Origin: Planctomycetota bacterium
GTDB taxonomy: Bacteria; Planctomycetota; UBA11346
Direction of reading: 5' to 3'
Length of the DNA: 64,000 nucleotides
NCBI GenBank assembly: GCA_013816485.1
Contig: JACDEI010000026.1
Location: 1 to 64,000 of the forward strand
This document shows, piece after piece, positions 53,778 to 62,993 of this stretch. Position 1 is the first letter of the stretch; every line of letters begins with the position of its first letter. The notes under the pieces are model-generated. The model did not search any database. It worked only from the letters and a program-made list of their open reading frames with translations, and was not told the DNA's origin. Both the position numbers and the translations under genes were made by a program.

Positions 53778-54778
53778 GCCGCGTGCCGTTCACCGTCGTG
53801 CAGGAGATCTGCGCGGCCGAAGGGTTGCATGCGCTGGGAGTGATCGCACCGGTGCCGCTCACCTTGCCGTCGGAGGGACTTGACCAGATGTTGGCGGACG
53901 GCGTCGGCGACTTGGCGTGGCTCGGTGAATCGCGCATTCCTCGGCTGCGTCCTACCGCGTTGCAGATGACCGCTGAGGCGATGGTGACCGTGGCGCTGCC
54001 GTACCAGCCGGAAGCCAACTGCGGTGAGTTGAAACGCGCGCGTTACGCCGCCGGCAAGGACTATCACAACATCCTGCGCTCAAAGCTCGGCCGCATCGGT
54101 CTGGCCTTGGCGAAGCGTTACGACCAACCGTGGAAATCCCGCGCGGCGGTAGACTCGGCACCGGTCAATGAGCGGACGCTCGCTCGGCTGTCGGGACTCG
54201 GCTGGATCGGGCGTAATGCGCTGCTGATCGCACCGGACGCCGGCACCTGGCGACTGCTGGGCTTCTTACTCACCGACGCCCCGCTCGATCCACACCATGC
54301 GGGTCACGGCGAGGATCGCTGCGGCACCTGCACGTCCTGCGAACGCCGCTGCCCCACCGCCGCGCTGGTGGATCGCCGGGTGATGACCACGCGCTGCATC
54401 AGCTACCTGACCATCGAACACCGTGGCGTCATTCCGCGCGATTTGGCGGAGAAATTTGAAGGCTGGTGGTTCGGCTGTGACCTCTGCCAGGAAGTCTGTC
54501 CGTGGAACCGTTTCGCCAGCCCGGCGGGCGATGCGCGGCTGACTGGCAGCGAGGACGACGACACGCTCATGCGCATCGATGCCACCACCTTCGATCTCCA
54601 TTTTGCGGCGCGAGCGATGCGCCGTGCGGGGTATGAACGGTTCCGCCGCAACCTGCTGGTGGCGTGGTTCAGCCTGGGGCGGGTGGATCGCTGTGCTCCC
54701 CTCCTGGCCGAAGGATTGCCGTTGGTACTGGCGCAGGCGCGTGAACTTGGCCTGACGCCGGTTGAAGGCGGCGGCTGA
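53774..54778 (+). CDS. queG: Epoxyqueuosine reductase
   Basis: A 334-residue cobalamin- and Fe-S-dependent enzyme for the last step of queuosine synthesis in tRNA. It shows RYAAGKDYHNILRSKL, VDSAPVNERTLARLSGLGWI, GRNALLIAPDAGTW, the two 4Fe-4S ferredoxin motifs CGTCTSCERRCPTAAL and CDLCQEVCPWN, and the C-terminal helices. The length is near that of short QueG forms. ATG 53774 lies in the stop codon of the RAYT-like gene. No other que genes are near; thiS follows after 16 nt. Confidence 0.95.
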   Translation: MSRVPFTVVQEICAAEGLHALGVIAPVPLTLPSEGLDQMLADGVGDLAWLGESRIPRLRPTALQMTAEAMVTVALPYQPEANCGELKRARYAAGKDYHNILRSKLGRIGLALAKRYDQPWKSRAAVDSAPVNERTLARLSGLGWIGRNALLIAPDAGTWRLLGFLLTDAPLDPHHAGHGEDRCGTCTSCERRCPTAALVDRRVMTTRCISYLTIEHRGVIPRDLAEKFEGWWFGCDLCQEVCPWNRFASPAGDARLTGSEDDDTLMRIDATTFDLHFAARAMRRAGYERFRRNLLVAWFSLGRVDRCAPLLAEGLPLVLAQARELGLTPVEGGG

Positions 54779-54794
54779 GCACGATGCTGCGACC

Positions 54795-54998
54795 ATGATG
54801 CGTGTGATCGTCAACGACCAACCCACCGACCTGCCAGACACGGCCACCGTCGCAGATCTGCTGGCGACCCTGGCACTGCCTGGGACCCGCGTGGCGGTGG
54901 AGGTGAATCGTCAACTCGTCCGGCGCGTACAGCACGGCGAGACGCATCTGAACGATGGCGATACCGTTGAAGTAGTCACCCTGGTGGGTGGCGGCTAG
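54795..54998 (+). CDS. thiS: Sulfur carrier protein ThiS
   Basis: A 67-residue ubiquitin-like protein: MRVIVNDQPTDLPDTATVAD, VAVEVNRQLVRR, LNDGDTVEVVTLVGGG. The C-terminal Gly-Gly, needed for thiocarboxylate formation in thiazole synthesis, is present, followed by one more Gly as in many ThiS. It could also serve as a MoaD-like carrier, but the motif EVNRQLVRR and GDxVEVVxLVGGG is of ThiS type. Start ATG 54795 or the next ATG at 54798. No thiG or thiF adjoins it. Confidence 0.9.
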   Translation: MMRVIVNDQPTDLPDTATVADLLATLALPGTRVAVEVNRQLVRRVQHGETHLNDGDTVEVVTLVGGG

Positions 54999-55049
54999 CA
55001 GACCGGACAAGCACGCTGGCTGGTCCAGCCGCATGCCAGCCGCATGCTT

Positions 55050-57287
55050 TCACGGCAGACGATTGTCGCGATGGACCAGCGGCGTCAGCCGTGCGATCTC
55101 CGCCAATTGCGCGTTCACGCTGGCCTGGTCGCCGGTCAGTTCGGCGGCGAGGATCACGCTCTGACGCAGCGGTAGGTGTGTCGGATAGTGTTCTACCGCA
55201 CGTTGGGCCAAGGCCTGTGCCTGTCTGGCCAGGACGTGACGGCGGTCGCCGCTCGCTCTGCGCGCCAGACGCAGGTAGTGCTCGCTCAACGCCTTGATCA
55301 CCAGCAAATCCTGCGGCCAGTCGGCCAGCAGCATTTCAAGCTGAGGCGTGAGTGCTTCCGCGCGTTGCGGCAACAAAGCCTGGAAGTGTTCACCGATCGC
55401 CACGGCGACGAACACCAAGTCGTGATCCGCAGGGAAACGTCGGCTGGCGTCGAGCGCACGCCGGATGGTGGCCAACGCCAAGGCCTCGCGCGGATCGGAC
55501 ATCAGGGCCGCGGCACGGTCCTCGACCACCACCCGCGCATACGCTCGTTCAAAGGCGTCGAGCACCTGCCCGCGTTGCTCGTCGTTGAGCCGCCCGCTTT
55601 CCGCCAACCGCAGACGGGCGAGGATGGTTTCGCACATGCGCGCACGATCGAGCACCTCACCACGCGACGATCCGGCGATGATGCCACCGGTCACCAGCGC
55701 GAGAACCAACAGTCCGCCAGCCGCGAACACCGCCTGACGACGGGGGCCGGCCAACGCCGGTTCACGTGACAATGATGACGCGGCGGGCTCCTGCCGCAGC
55801 GCCTGCCCGAGCGCCACCACCCACGCGAGGACTCCGACCACCTGCATGCTGTGCAGGGAGAAATCCGCCTGCACATGCAGCAGCACTGCCAGCACCGCAC
55901 ACCAGCAGGCGAGCGGTGACGGCAACGGCAGGCGCGACGCATAACGCAGCGCGACACTCAGCGCGACGATGAAGAGCCCCGCCCACAGCAGCGGAAGCGC
56001 TCCTGGGTAGGCGGAGAAATTGGCCTGCAGCACACCAGCCGCGACGATGGCGAAAGCCAGCAACGCCGGCACGCCGACGGACACCGTGCGCCCGAGCGGC
56101 CGAGCGGCGATCACCGGCGGCGCTGCCGATGATGGGCGCAGCGACCACAGGATTGCCGCCCACCAGCCGAGCAGCACCAACATCGCCGGAATGCCCAGGT
56201 CCACCGCCGCTTGGAGCGTCTCCTGATGCGCCAGGATGGTTTCCTCGCCCGCGGGCGGTTTCACCCGCGGATACTGCACAGCGAAACCTTCGAGCCCATG
56301 ACCGCTGAGCGGACGTTCCTGCACCAGCACCATGCCCGCACGCCAATAATCCAGACGTACACCCGCACTGTCCACCAACGCACGGCGCAGCGCGGGCACC
56401 ATCAGCGTTAGCAACAGGCCGAGCACGACCACCGCGACGATCGCACCACGCCAGCGCCAGGAACGCAGGCCGATCAGCGCGCCAACCACACCGGCGATCA
56501 CCAGGGCAAGGATGCCAGCCTTGCTTCCGGTCGACGCCATCCCCACCAACGCAGCGAGCGCGAACGCCCCCACTATCCAACTGTACGCCAGGCGCCCGAC
56601 TGCGGCGCGCCACGCGCACGCCAACAGCAGCGGCACCACCAGCACGAGGTAGCTCGCCAAGGTGTTGGCGAGCAGGAATGTACCTTCGAGGCGCCAACTG
56701 CCGATGCGCGCTTGGTATTGCTCGGCGACCCGGCGTTCGACGGTCAGCGCCGGATCACCGGCGAGTTGCGCGGCCAGACGTGGACGTTCCCAGCATACCT
56801 GCCCGATCAGCAGCAGCAGTTCGCCACCCAGGCCGGCAAACAGGCCCGCCAACACCAGGTCGGGCCGACGACGGATCGCCGGCCACAACGCCCACGGGGC
56901 GGCCACGTGCAACACCCAGCCGACCGTGAGCATCCAAGCTGAGGCCGGCAACGGACTGTTCAGACTGCCGACCGCGGCGAACAGCAGGAAGACCCCACCC
57001 CAAAGCGCTGGACGCGACCACCACGCCGATGGCGCGGCAAACCCGACAAGAGCGGGCGGGGCTTCCAATCCACGCAGCAGCAATCCGGTGGTGATGGCCG
57101 CCGCCAGCAGCACGAGGTAGAACAGATTGGGCACGTCGGTCGGCTGCCCGCTCCACACCAGCGGGCGCAACAGCGGTAATAACACCAGCCAGAGACCGGC
57201 AACCGCCTCCACCCGGCTCAGTAAGACGCGGGTGGCTCCATCCGTTGGGGTCGTGATCACGCGCGCAGAACCGTCACCGCTGCGCAC
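55050..57287 (-). CDS. O-antigen ligase/Wzy_C-like membrane protein, last gene of the pseudopilin operon
   Basis: A 745-residue protein with about twelve membrane helices in residues 20-540 and a helical soluble C-terminus of about 200 residues. The Wzy_C signature is visible: TGSKAGILALVIAGVVGALI and then, in the large outer loop, SGHGLEGFAVQYPRVKPPAG with ETILAHQETLQAAVDLGIPA. The conserved His before LQ is the residue seen in WaaL ligases and in PglL/PilO O-oligosaccharyltransferases. It begins 27 nt behind six pseudopilin genes in the same direction, so glycan transfer to pilin-like proteins is a reasonable inference. The soluble tail resembles TPR helices. The start at GTG 57287 is uncertain. 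Confidence 0.8.
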   Translation of the reverse strand: MRSGDGSARVITTPTDGATRVLLSRVEAVAGLWLVLLPLLRPLVWSGQPTDVPNLFYLVLLAAAITTGLLLRGLEAPPALVGFAAPSAWWSRPALWGGVFLLFAAVGSLNSPLPASAWMLTVGWVLHVAAPWALWPAIRRRPDLVLAGLFAGLGGELLLLIGQVCWERPRLAAQLAGDPALTVERRVAEQYQARIGSWRLEGTFLLANTLASYLVLVVPLLLACAWRAAVGRLAYSWIVGAFALAALVGMASTGSKAGILALVIAGVVGALIGLRSWRWRGAIVAVVVLGLLLTLMVPALRRALVDSAGVRLDYWRAGMVLVQERPLSGHGLEGFAVQYPRVKPPAGEETILAHQETLQAAVDLGIPAMLVLLGWWAAILWSLRPSSAAPPVIAARPLGRTVSVGVPALLAFAIVAAGVLQANFSAYPGALPLLWAGLFIVALSVALRYASRLPLPSPLACWCAVLAVLLHVQADFSLHSMQVVGVLAWVVALGQALRQEPAASSLSREPALAGPRRQAVFAAGGLLVLALVTGGIIAGSSRGEVLDRARMCETILARLRLAESGRLNDEQRGQVLDAFERAYARVVVEDRAAALMSDPREALALATIRRALDASRRFPADHDLVFVAVAIGEHFQALLPQRAEALTPQLEMLLADWPQDLLVIKALSEHYLRLARRASGDRRHVLARQAQALAQRAVEHYPTHLPLRQSVILAAELTGDQASVNAQLAEIARLTPLVHRDNRLP

Positions 57288-57314
57288 CTAGGCGCAACCC
57301 CGCGGCTCGCCGCA

Positions 57315-57953
57315 TCAATAGCTCAGCGGGTCGACCCATTTGGGATCGTAGGCCGGAACCGGATCGAGATTGGCGATGAACTCGGCGACCTCGTTATACT
57401 TTAGTTTGCGCCAGCTCGCCTTGTCCGCGCTGTAGGCGTAGTACAGGTCGTCCTTGGGATCGCCCAGGGTGCCGGCGGAACTGCGCAGGATGATGCAATG
57501 GGCGTAGGCGAAGTTGGCACCTGTACCCTTGTTGTTGTTGAAGATGGTGAAACTCAGGACGTTGGTCGGCGTGCTGCCGAAGAAGTCACTGATGTGGGTC
57601 GCAGTATGCACCGCATCCGGGCGTTTGATCGCACCGCTGCCCAGGCGTTCGACCAAGCGCTCGAGCTTGATTTCGAGCATCGGCGTCTTGCCATGCAGGC
57701 GCTGGTCCTTGTAGAAGAAGTTCCAGGGGTCACGCAGGAAATCGCTGCTGTCGGTCGCATTTCCCAGCCGACGGTACTCACGGATGTAGGCGTCGACCGC
57801 GACGGTGACGTTGGTCATCAGATCGAGCGTGCTGGCGATCTTCTGCTGTCGACGCAGGATCGACAGGCCGGCGAGCGAAATGGCCGCCAGCGAGGCGATG
57901 ATCGCCACCACCACTAGCAGTTCGATGAGGGTAAAGCCGCGGCGGGGTGACAT
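57315..57953 (-). CDS. Type II pseudopilin (operon member 6)
   Basis: A 212-residue pseudopilin from ATG 57951-57953: MSPRRG|FTLIELLVVVAIIASLAAIS is a full class III signal with Glu5. The globular part contains LDLMTNVTVAVDAYIREYRR and a C-terminus rich in Trp/Tyr/Asp (DPKWVDPLSY). Mature size and a helix followed by mixed sheet fit a GspG/H-like minor pseudopilin. Its start codon overlaps the stop of the preceding pseudopilin. It has no close paralogue in the window. Confidence 0.92.
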   Translation of the reverse strand: MSPRRGFTLIELLVVVAIIASLAAISLAGLSILRRQQKIASTLDLMTNVTVAVDAYIREYRRLGNATDSSDFLRDPWNFFYKDQRLHGKTPMLEIKLERLVERLGSGAIKRPDAVHTATHISDFFGSTPTNVLSFTIFNNNKGTGANFAYAHCIILRSSAGTLGDPKDDLYYAYSADKASWRKLKYNEVAEFIANLDPVPAYDPKWVDPLSY

Positions 57954-59200
57954 CAGCGGTACTCCAGCGGCGCGGAGAGCAGGCAATGCTCCTCCTTGCC
58001 CGTGTAGGTATTGTAACCCGCTTCATTGCGATTGGCGTCGGCGTTCTTCTTGGACGGCGTCAGGTAGTCGACCTTGTTGCCCTGCCACATCGGATTGTCG
58101 AACGACAGTTCACTCCAGTCCTTGTCGAACGGCCGCGTCTTCGCCTGCTGGCAGACCCAGTTGGCCTGCGCCCACAGGACGTCGAAATGGCCGCTCGTCG
58201 GATTGGTCGGGCTGTTGCCCCAGTCGGTTGCGGTCGAGGATTTGAGGTCGTTGTCGGGCACCCGCGATACCGGCCCCACGGCGGCGACCGCGATGTAGAC
58301 GCTGCGGTTGTATTGGTAGAGCTTGAGGTGATCGAGCAGGGCACGGCAGGTGCTACGAGGCGGCTCTGGCTTGGCCGTCGAAGAATTAGTACGCGGTGGC
58401 TCGACCTGCGGTCGGTAGTTCGACGAATCGATTGGAGTCGTATTCGGGTCGACGGCCGTGTTTGCGGTCGCTGGCGTTGGCCACGCACCATCCTTCCACC
58501 CCGCGACTGACACGGTTGCCGTCGTCAGATGGGTCGGCTGGTACAAAGTTGCCGCCACCACCAGCGGATGCCCCCATGCGTCGTTCCATGGCTCCGACTG
58601 CTTGCGGTTGGTCATGTACTGGTTCTCTGGCCACGCGGGATCGGACAGCTTGGTCGGCAAGATGTTGGCAATCTTCAACAGCTTGCGGGTGTTGAACGGC
58701 GACATCTGCCGCAGCAGGAAACGCTCCGGACCCATGAGCGAAACACTAGTGCCGGTGACTGCCGGGTTGGGGAATTTCTTACCCCACGGATACGCCAAAT
58801 GACCGCGCCCCGGACTGCCCCAAGTGCCATAGTTCTCGCTCGCTCGAGGCGGGGGCCGCTTACCCACAGTCGGCAGTCCTGGGAACTCCGTGTCCGGCGG
58901 ACCAAACGTCACCACGCCGCCCAGGCCCGGTTCATTGTCGGTCGGGGTGCCGGTCGGCCGGTATTCGGTGAGCTGTTGCAGACGAAAGGTGGCAGAACCT
59001 TCGCTCTGACCGATCAGCGCCATGCCCTGATGGACGGAGTTCATGCGCACCTGCGTGTCGGCCATCTTCGCCCGCATACGCAGCGGCCCGATCAGGCCGA
59101 TGATCAGTCCGGCCAGCACGGCGATGATGCTGATCACCACCATCAGTTCGATGAGCGTGAAGCCGCGTGAGCTTGTCGCAGTAGCAGTCGTTGGGGTCAT
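57953..59200 (-). CDS. Type II pseudopilin (operon member 5), paralogue of 577-1797
   Basis: A 415-residue pseudopilin. The N-terminus SSRG|FTLIELMVVISIIAVLAGLI is a standard signal with cleavage after Gly. The large domain matches the orphan gene at 577-1797: QSEGSATFRLQQLTEYRPTG, PTVGKRPPPRASENYGTWG, GPERFLLRQMSPFNTRKLLK, NDAWGHPLVVAATLYQP and YNRSVYIAVAAVGP. A stretch rich in Pro/Thr/Asn (residues 245-275) differs most between the two. Start and stop overlap both neighbours in the operon. The protein is far larger than classical GspG-J subunits. Confidence 0.93.
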   Translation of the reverse strand: MTPTTATATSSRGFTLIELMVVISIIAVLAGLIIGLIGPLRMRAKMADTQVRMNSVHQGMALIGQSEGSATFRLQQLTEYRPTGTPTDNEPGLGGVVTFGPPDTEFPGLPTVGKRPPPRASENYGTWGSPGRGHLAYPWGKKFPNPAVTGTSVSLMGPERFLLRQMSPFNTRKLLKIANILPTKLSDPAWPENQYMTNRKQSEPWNDAWGHPLVVAATLYQPTHLTTATVSVAGWKDGAWPTPATANTAVDPNTTPIDSSNYRPQVEPPRTNSSTAKPEPPRSTCRALLDHLKLYQYNRSVYIAVAAVGPVSRVPDNDLKSSTATDWGNSPTNPTSGHFDVLWAQANWVCQQAKTRPFDKDWSELSFDNPMWQGNKVDYLTPSKKNADANRNEAGYNTYTGKEEHCLLSAPLEYR

Positions 59201-60339
59201 TGCAGGTTGTCCTTTGCGCCGTCATGGTCCTGCGCATCGATCGGCAACCGATCGCGCAGTTCACCAGTCAGGTCGGTATCCAAACGGTTGTTGGCACCCG
59301 GCGCCACGGCGAGCACGCCATCGAGCCCGGCGCTGATGATACGGTGTGAACCGTTGCTGCTGGTCGCGGTCAACAGTTCGCTGCCCCAGGCATCGTAGAC
59401 CGCCAATCCAGCCAAGCGGTAGCGCACCCAGGTTGGACCCGTGACGGCATCCAACCGCCGGACGCCGCTGCCGGTCACCGGGATGCGTCCCGGTTTCCAA
59501 CGGTCCTCGACTTTGGGCGGTGGCGCCCCGGCATCAGCATCGGTGTAGACCAGCCCCTCGCTGATGCCGCCGATGGTGCGTTGCTCGACCGGGATGCGGA
59601 AGGCGTTGTTGTCCTCCGGCAGGGTCGGGTCCGCGCGGTAGAGCGCCTTGAGTCCGGACAGTTCCGCCGAAGCGTTGCTGGCACCAAAGAGATAATCGAG
59701 CGCCGACTTGGTGTCGGCCAGGCGACCAAAAGCCGGATCGTCGACCTCTTTCTGCGCCGGTACCAAGGTGTCGGGAAAGTTCGCCTCGGTGTAGGACAAC
59801 GCCGGCACGCCGGTGAGTGGATCGAGCACTTTGGTCGCGCCCGCCTTGGCCGGCAACAGGCGGTAGCGCGTCACCACCTTGCGCAGCGATTGCAGGACGC
59901 CGATCTCCCCACGCTTGGCGCCATACAACAAGGCGATGCGACGATCGGCGAAACGATCATCGGCCATCAGCAGGCGATCCTGGTCGGTGGTGAGCCAATC
60001 TGGATCCGGCACCCCTTTGAGCGCCATGCCCGAGGTGGCGACCATACCCGACCAACGCGGATCACTGCGCACGAAGGCGAGGCGCTCGCCACCGGCAGCC
60101 GCCTGCGAGCCGGCGAACGGATGTTCCGTCGGGCTGATGTCGCTGCCGGTTTGAGCCTGGGCCGCAGCGAGCGCCGAGCGCACGGTGTGGATGATGGTCT
60201 CAGTGCGGCGAATCTCCGGCGCCTTGGGCCGGAGCGCGATCAGGACCAACGCCGTCAGCGCGATCACGATGGTGACGACCATCAGCAGTTCGAGCACGGT
60301 GTAGCCACCGGTGCGTCGGCTGATGGCCGTCCGCATCAT
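59197..60339 (-). CDS. Type II pseudopilin (operon member 4)
   Basis: A 380-residue pseudopilin with signal RRTGG|YTVLELLMVVTIVIALTA: Tyr instead of Phe at mature position 1, Glu5 kept. The rest is a large domain with HPFAGSQAAAGGERLAFVRS, ALKGVPDPDWLTTDQDRLLM, GVLQSLRKVVTRYRLLPAKA and the C-terminal VYDAWGSELLTATSS...RIISAGLDGVLAV, which resembles the calcium-site region of GspG. It is a tandem paralogue of the next gene upstream (60336-61532); both end in QDxDGxKDNLQ. Coupled by ATGA to both neighbours. Confidence 0.92.
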   Translation of the reverse strand: MMRTAISRRTGGYTVLELLMVVTIVIALTALVLIALRPKAPEIRRTETIIHTVRSALAAAQAQTGSDISPTEHPFAGSQAAAGGERLAFVRSDPRWSGMVATSGMALKGVPDPDWLTTDQDRLLMADDRFADRRIALLYGAKRGEIGVLQSLRKVVTRYRLLPAKAGATKVLDPLTGVPALSYTEANFPDTLVPAQKEVDDPAFGRLADTKSALDYLFGASNASAELSGLKALYRADPTLPEDNNAFRIPVEQRTIGGISEGLVYTDADAGAPPPKVEDRWKPGRIPVTGSGVRRLDAVTGPTWVRYRLAGLAVYDAWGSELLTATSSNGSHRIISAGLDGVLAVAPGANNRLDTDLTGELRDRLPIDAQDHDGAKDNLQ

Positions 60340-61532
60340 TGCAGATTATCCTTGGATCCGTCCTTGTCCTGCGCGTCCAACTGCAGTTTGCCCGCGGCAT
60401 CGACCGTGACGCTGACGCCATCGATACGGTTGTCTTTGCCCGGATCGACCGCCAGCGCGCCGTCCTGGCCGGCACTGATCACGCGGTAGCTGTTGTTGCT
60501 GCCGGTAACGGTCATCAGTTCGTTGTTCCACGCATCATAGACCGCCAGACCGGCGAGGCGGTAACGCACCCAGCGCGAACTGGTCGCGCTGTCGAGCGTG
60601 AGGTTCGTGCCGCCGGTGCTGACCGGGATGTAACCGGGTTTCCACTTCGATTCCTGGTTCTTGAAATCCGACGCGCCACCGGTGCCAGCGTTGCTGTAAA
60701 CGAGGGGCTCGGTCACGGACGGAGCCCCAGGAGGTGTGGAACTCGTCACCGTACGTGATTCAACGCCGGTGCGGAACTTGTTCTGGTCTTCCGGCAGGGT
60801 CGGGTCGGCGTTGTAGAGCGCCTTGAGCGACGCCAGTTCCGACTGGGCGCTGCTGTTGCCAAAGAGGTAATCGAGCGCGGGTTTGGTGTCGGACAACCGG
60901 CCATAGGTGCCGTCTTCCAACTGCGGCTTGCTGGGGATGAGTGTGTCGGGAAAATCGGTATTGTCGTTGCCCTGATAATTGGTCGAGGGCATACTGGTAC
61001 GTGGCGACAGCACCTTGGGCTGGGTGCCATTGGCCTTTTTCGGCGGCATCGGCAGCAGACGGTACTTGGTCACCACCTTGCGCAGCGATTGCAGGACCCC
61101 GATGTCCTCGCGCCGGGCACCGTGCAACAGCACGATGCGTTCGTCCTGATAACGGTCGCTGAGCATCATCAGGCGGTTCTGATCGGCGCTGAGGTATTCG
61201 GGATTGGGCACGCCCTTGAGCGCCGTGCCGGTGGTCGAGACACTGCCCGGCCAACGTGAATCACCGCGCACGAACTCGAAACGCGCGCCGCCGGAGTCAG
61301 CCTGCGATCCGGCGAACGGATGTTCGGTCGGACTGATGGCGCTGCCCTTGTTGGCGATGGCGAGTTCGATGCCGGTCTTGACCGTCTGGATGATGGTTTC
61401 GGTTTTTTTGCGTTCAGCGTTGCCCATCAGGGCGGACGCGCCGACCAGGATCATCGCGGAGAGGATGGTCATGATGGCGATCACCACCAACAGTTCGAGC
61501 AGGGTGAAGGCCAGTCGGCTTGGACGCGGCAT
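60336..61532 (-). CDS. Type II pseudopilin (operon member 3)
   Basis: A 398-residue pseudopilin with signal MPRPSRLA|FTLLELLVVIAIMTILSA: cleavage after Ala, Glu5 kept. It matches member 4 through most of its length: SAISPTEHPFAGSQADSGGA, ALKGVPNPEYLSADQNRLMM, IGVLQSLRKVVTKYRLLP, ALDYLFGNSSAQSELASLKA, YNADPTLPEDQNKF and VRYRLAGLAVYDAWNNELMT. Tandem duplication is the simplest explanation. A 45-nt gap separates it from member 2. Confidence 0.92.
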   Translation of the reverse strand: MPRPSRLAFTLLELLVVIAIMTILSAMILVGASALMGNAERKKTETIIQTVKTGIELAIANKGSAISPTEHPFAGSQADSGGARFEFVRGDSRWPGSVSTTGTALKGVPNPEYLSADQNRLMMLSDRYQDERIVLLHGARREDIGVLQSLRKVVTKYRLLPMPPKKANGTQPKVLSPRTSMPSTNYQGNDNTDFPDTLIPSKPQLEDGTYGRLSDTKPALDYLFGNSSAQSELASLKALYNADPTLPEDQNKFRTGVESRTVTSSTPPGAPSVTEPLVYSNAGTGGASDFKNQESKWKPGYIPVSTGGTNLTLDSATSSRWVRYRLAGLAVYDAWNNELMTVTGSNNSYRVISAGQDGALAVDPGKDNRIDGVSVTVDAAGKLQLDAQDKDGSKDNLQ

Positions 61533-61577
61533 GACGGAGCGACTCCGGAGGAGGTGGAAACGGAAACTCCGCAGACG

Positions 61578-62285
61578 TCAGTTCACGTCCTGCGCGTTCA
61601 ACAGCCCGATCTTATAGACCGCGACGGCGACGATGTACTTCATGTCGAGGCTGGCGACGCCGAGCGCTTCGGGCGTGGCACCACTGGCAGGCACGCCGAT
61701 GTCCATCGCCCGCGTCGGCTGGGCGACGTTGTTGAACACGAAGCCGGTGCGGTACTGATAGTACCAGCCCACTGCCGACCCGGGGCTCAAGAAATTGTAG
61801 GATGGAATGGTGGTGGCGCTCGCGGTCTGGGCAAAGACCGGCATGACGCCGCGATTGAATGGGAACTTCGAGGCGGCCTTGAAACCGCTGATGCTGCCCA
61901 CCCCATCAAGACTCGGCGTGCCGTTGGGATATTGGTTGGTCTCGCTGCTAGCGAAGCCGAAGTCCGAGGGGTTGGTGTTGCCGTAGATCACCACGGCATA
62001 GGCCGGCTTGTTCGCTTCGCTCGGCACCACCACCGAAACGCCGTACCACTTGGGCATGCCGGAGGTGACACGCGGTTCGGTCGTGCTGCGCGCCAACTGG
62101 CGGGCCTGCGAACAGGCGCGCTGGATGGCGCTGGCGGCGTCATGCACCGAGCCCTTCTTCATCGCCGGACCGATGGTGGGCACCACCATCGCCACCAGGA
62201 CGATGATGATCGACACCACCACCATCATCTCGATGGCGGTGAAGCCGGCACGTGGCCGGTTGCAGATGATCCGGTCAGTCAGCAC
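61578..62285 (-). CDS. Type II pseudopilin, GspH-like (operon member 2)
   Basis: A 235-residue pseudopilin. The signal NRPRAG|FTAIEMMVVVSIIIVLVAMV has Glu5 and a hydrophobic helix. The following segment AASAIQRACSQARQLARSTT, with paired small residues and Arg, is like the GspH/FimT helix that leads into the beta domain. The remainder is rich in Ser/Thr/Asn and beta strands (KWYGVSVVVPSEANKPAYAV, VIYGNTNPSDFGFASSE). The start is GTG 62285, inside the 3' end of member 1. Confidence 0.9.
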   Translation of the reverse strand: MLTDRIICNRPRAGFTAIEMMVVVSIIIVLVAMVVPTIGPAMKKGSVHDAASAIQRACSQARQLARSTTEPRVTSGMPKWYGVSVVVPSEANKPAYAVVIYGNTNPSDFGFASSETNQYPNGTPSLDGVGSISGFKAASKFPFNRGVMPVFAQTASATTIPSYNFLSPGSAVGWYYQYRTGFVFNNVAQPTRAMDIGVPASGATPEALGVASLDMKYIVAVAVYKIGLLNAQDVN

Positions 62286-62991
62286 CCTGTGTACTCCAGC
62301 TTCTTAGATCGTCGTCACTGGGACGCGTCTCCAGGTGGTCTTTCTTGTCCAGGCCGGCGGACCAGATGCCGAAGGCCTGCGTGCCATAGACTTTGGCGGC
62401 GAAGGCGATGCGCAGCGGCCGCCCCCAAGCGTCGACCACCTGCCCGCGTTTGCTGATGAAGGTCTTCTTGACCTGCGGTTGGGCCATGTTGATGAAACCG
62501 CGGTAACCGGAGTTCAGCACAGCACGATGGAAGTTGCCGTCATAGAGACCATTGGGATCCGGCGTGGGATCGGGCGGCACGTTGGAGAGGAAGGTGCTCG
62601 TCGAGCCGTCGTAGTACGAGCCGTTCTCTGGCGGGGTGTACCCGTCGAGCGACCAGAACCGCGGGCTGCCGTTGGGGATATCAGGCAGATCAGGAATCGG
62701 CGAACCGCTGCTGGGATCGAAATGGTTGACGTCGAAGATGTGGTAGGTGCGCATCTGCGGCGCAGCCGTGGTGCCAATGTTCCAGGTCCAGGTCTTGGTC
62801 TGATACGTGGTGATGGAGGTCGCGATGCTGTTCACCAAGGCATCGGTGGCGTTGACCTTGACCCGGTTGCTGATCATGCCCCAGGTCGGGAAACCGATGG
62901 CTGCCAGTGCGACGATGATTGAGATCACCACCACCAGTTCGATGAAGGTGAAACCACGGCGGGTGGCCAGCCGGCTGCTTCTGTTGGACAT
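62275..62991 (-). CDS. Type II pseudopilin, GspG-like (operon member 1)
   Basis: A 238-residue pseudopilin from ATG 62991: ATRRG|FTFIELVVVISIIVALAAIG, then a long helix (NRVKVNATDALVNSIATSIT) and a loop region. The C-terminus VVDAWGRPLRIAFAAKVYGT and WSAGLDKKDHLETRPSDDDL with RSW is like the major pseudopilin GspG, whose C-terminal DWG and DDI..W segments bind calcium. It is first in the set of six and could be the main subunit. It lies 2 nt after the anti-sigma-like gene. Confidence 0.92.
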   Translation of the reverse strand: MSNRSSRLATRRGFTFIELVVVISIIVALAAIGFPTWGMISNRVKVNATDALVNSIATSITTYQTKTWTWNIGTTAAPQMRTYHIFDVNHFDPSSGSPIPDLPDIPNGSPRFWSLDGYTPPENGSYYDGSTSTFLSNVPPDPTPDPNGLYDGNFHRAVLNSGYRGFINMAQPQVKKTFISKRGQVVDAWGRPLRIAFAAKVYGTQAFGIWSAGLDKKDHLETRPSDDDLRSWSTQGAD

Positions 62992-62993
62992 GT

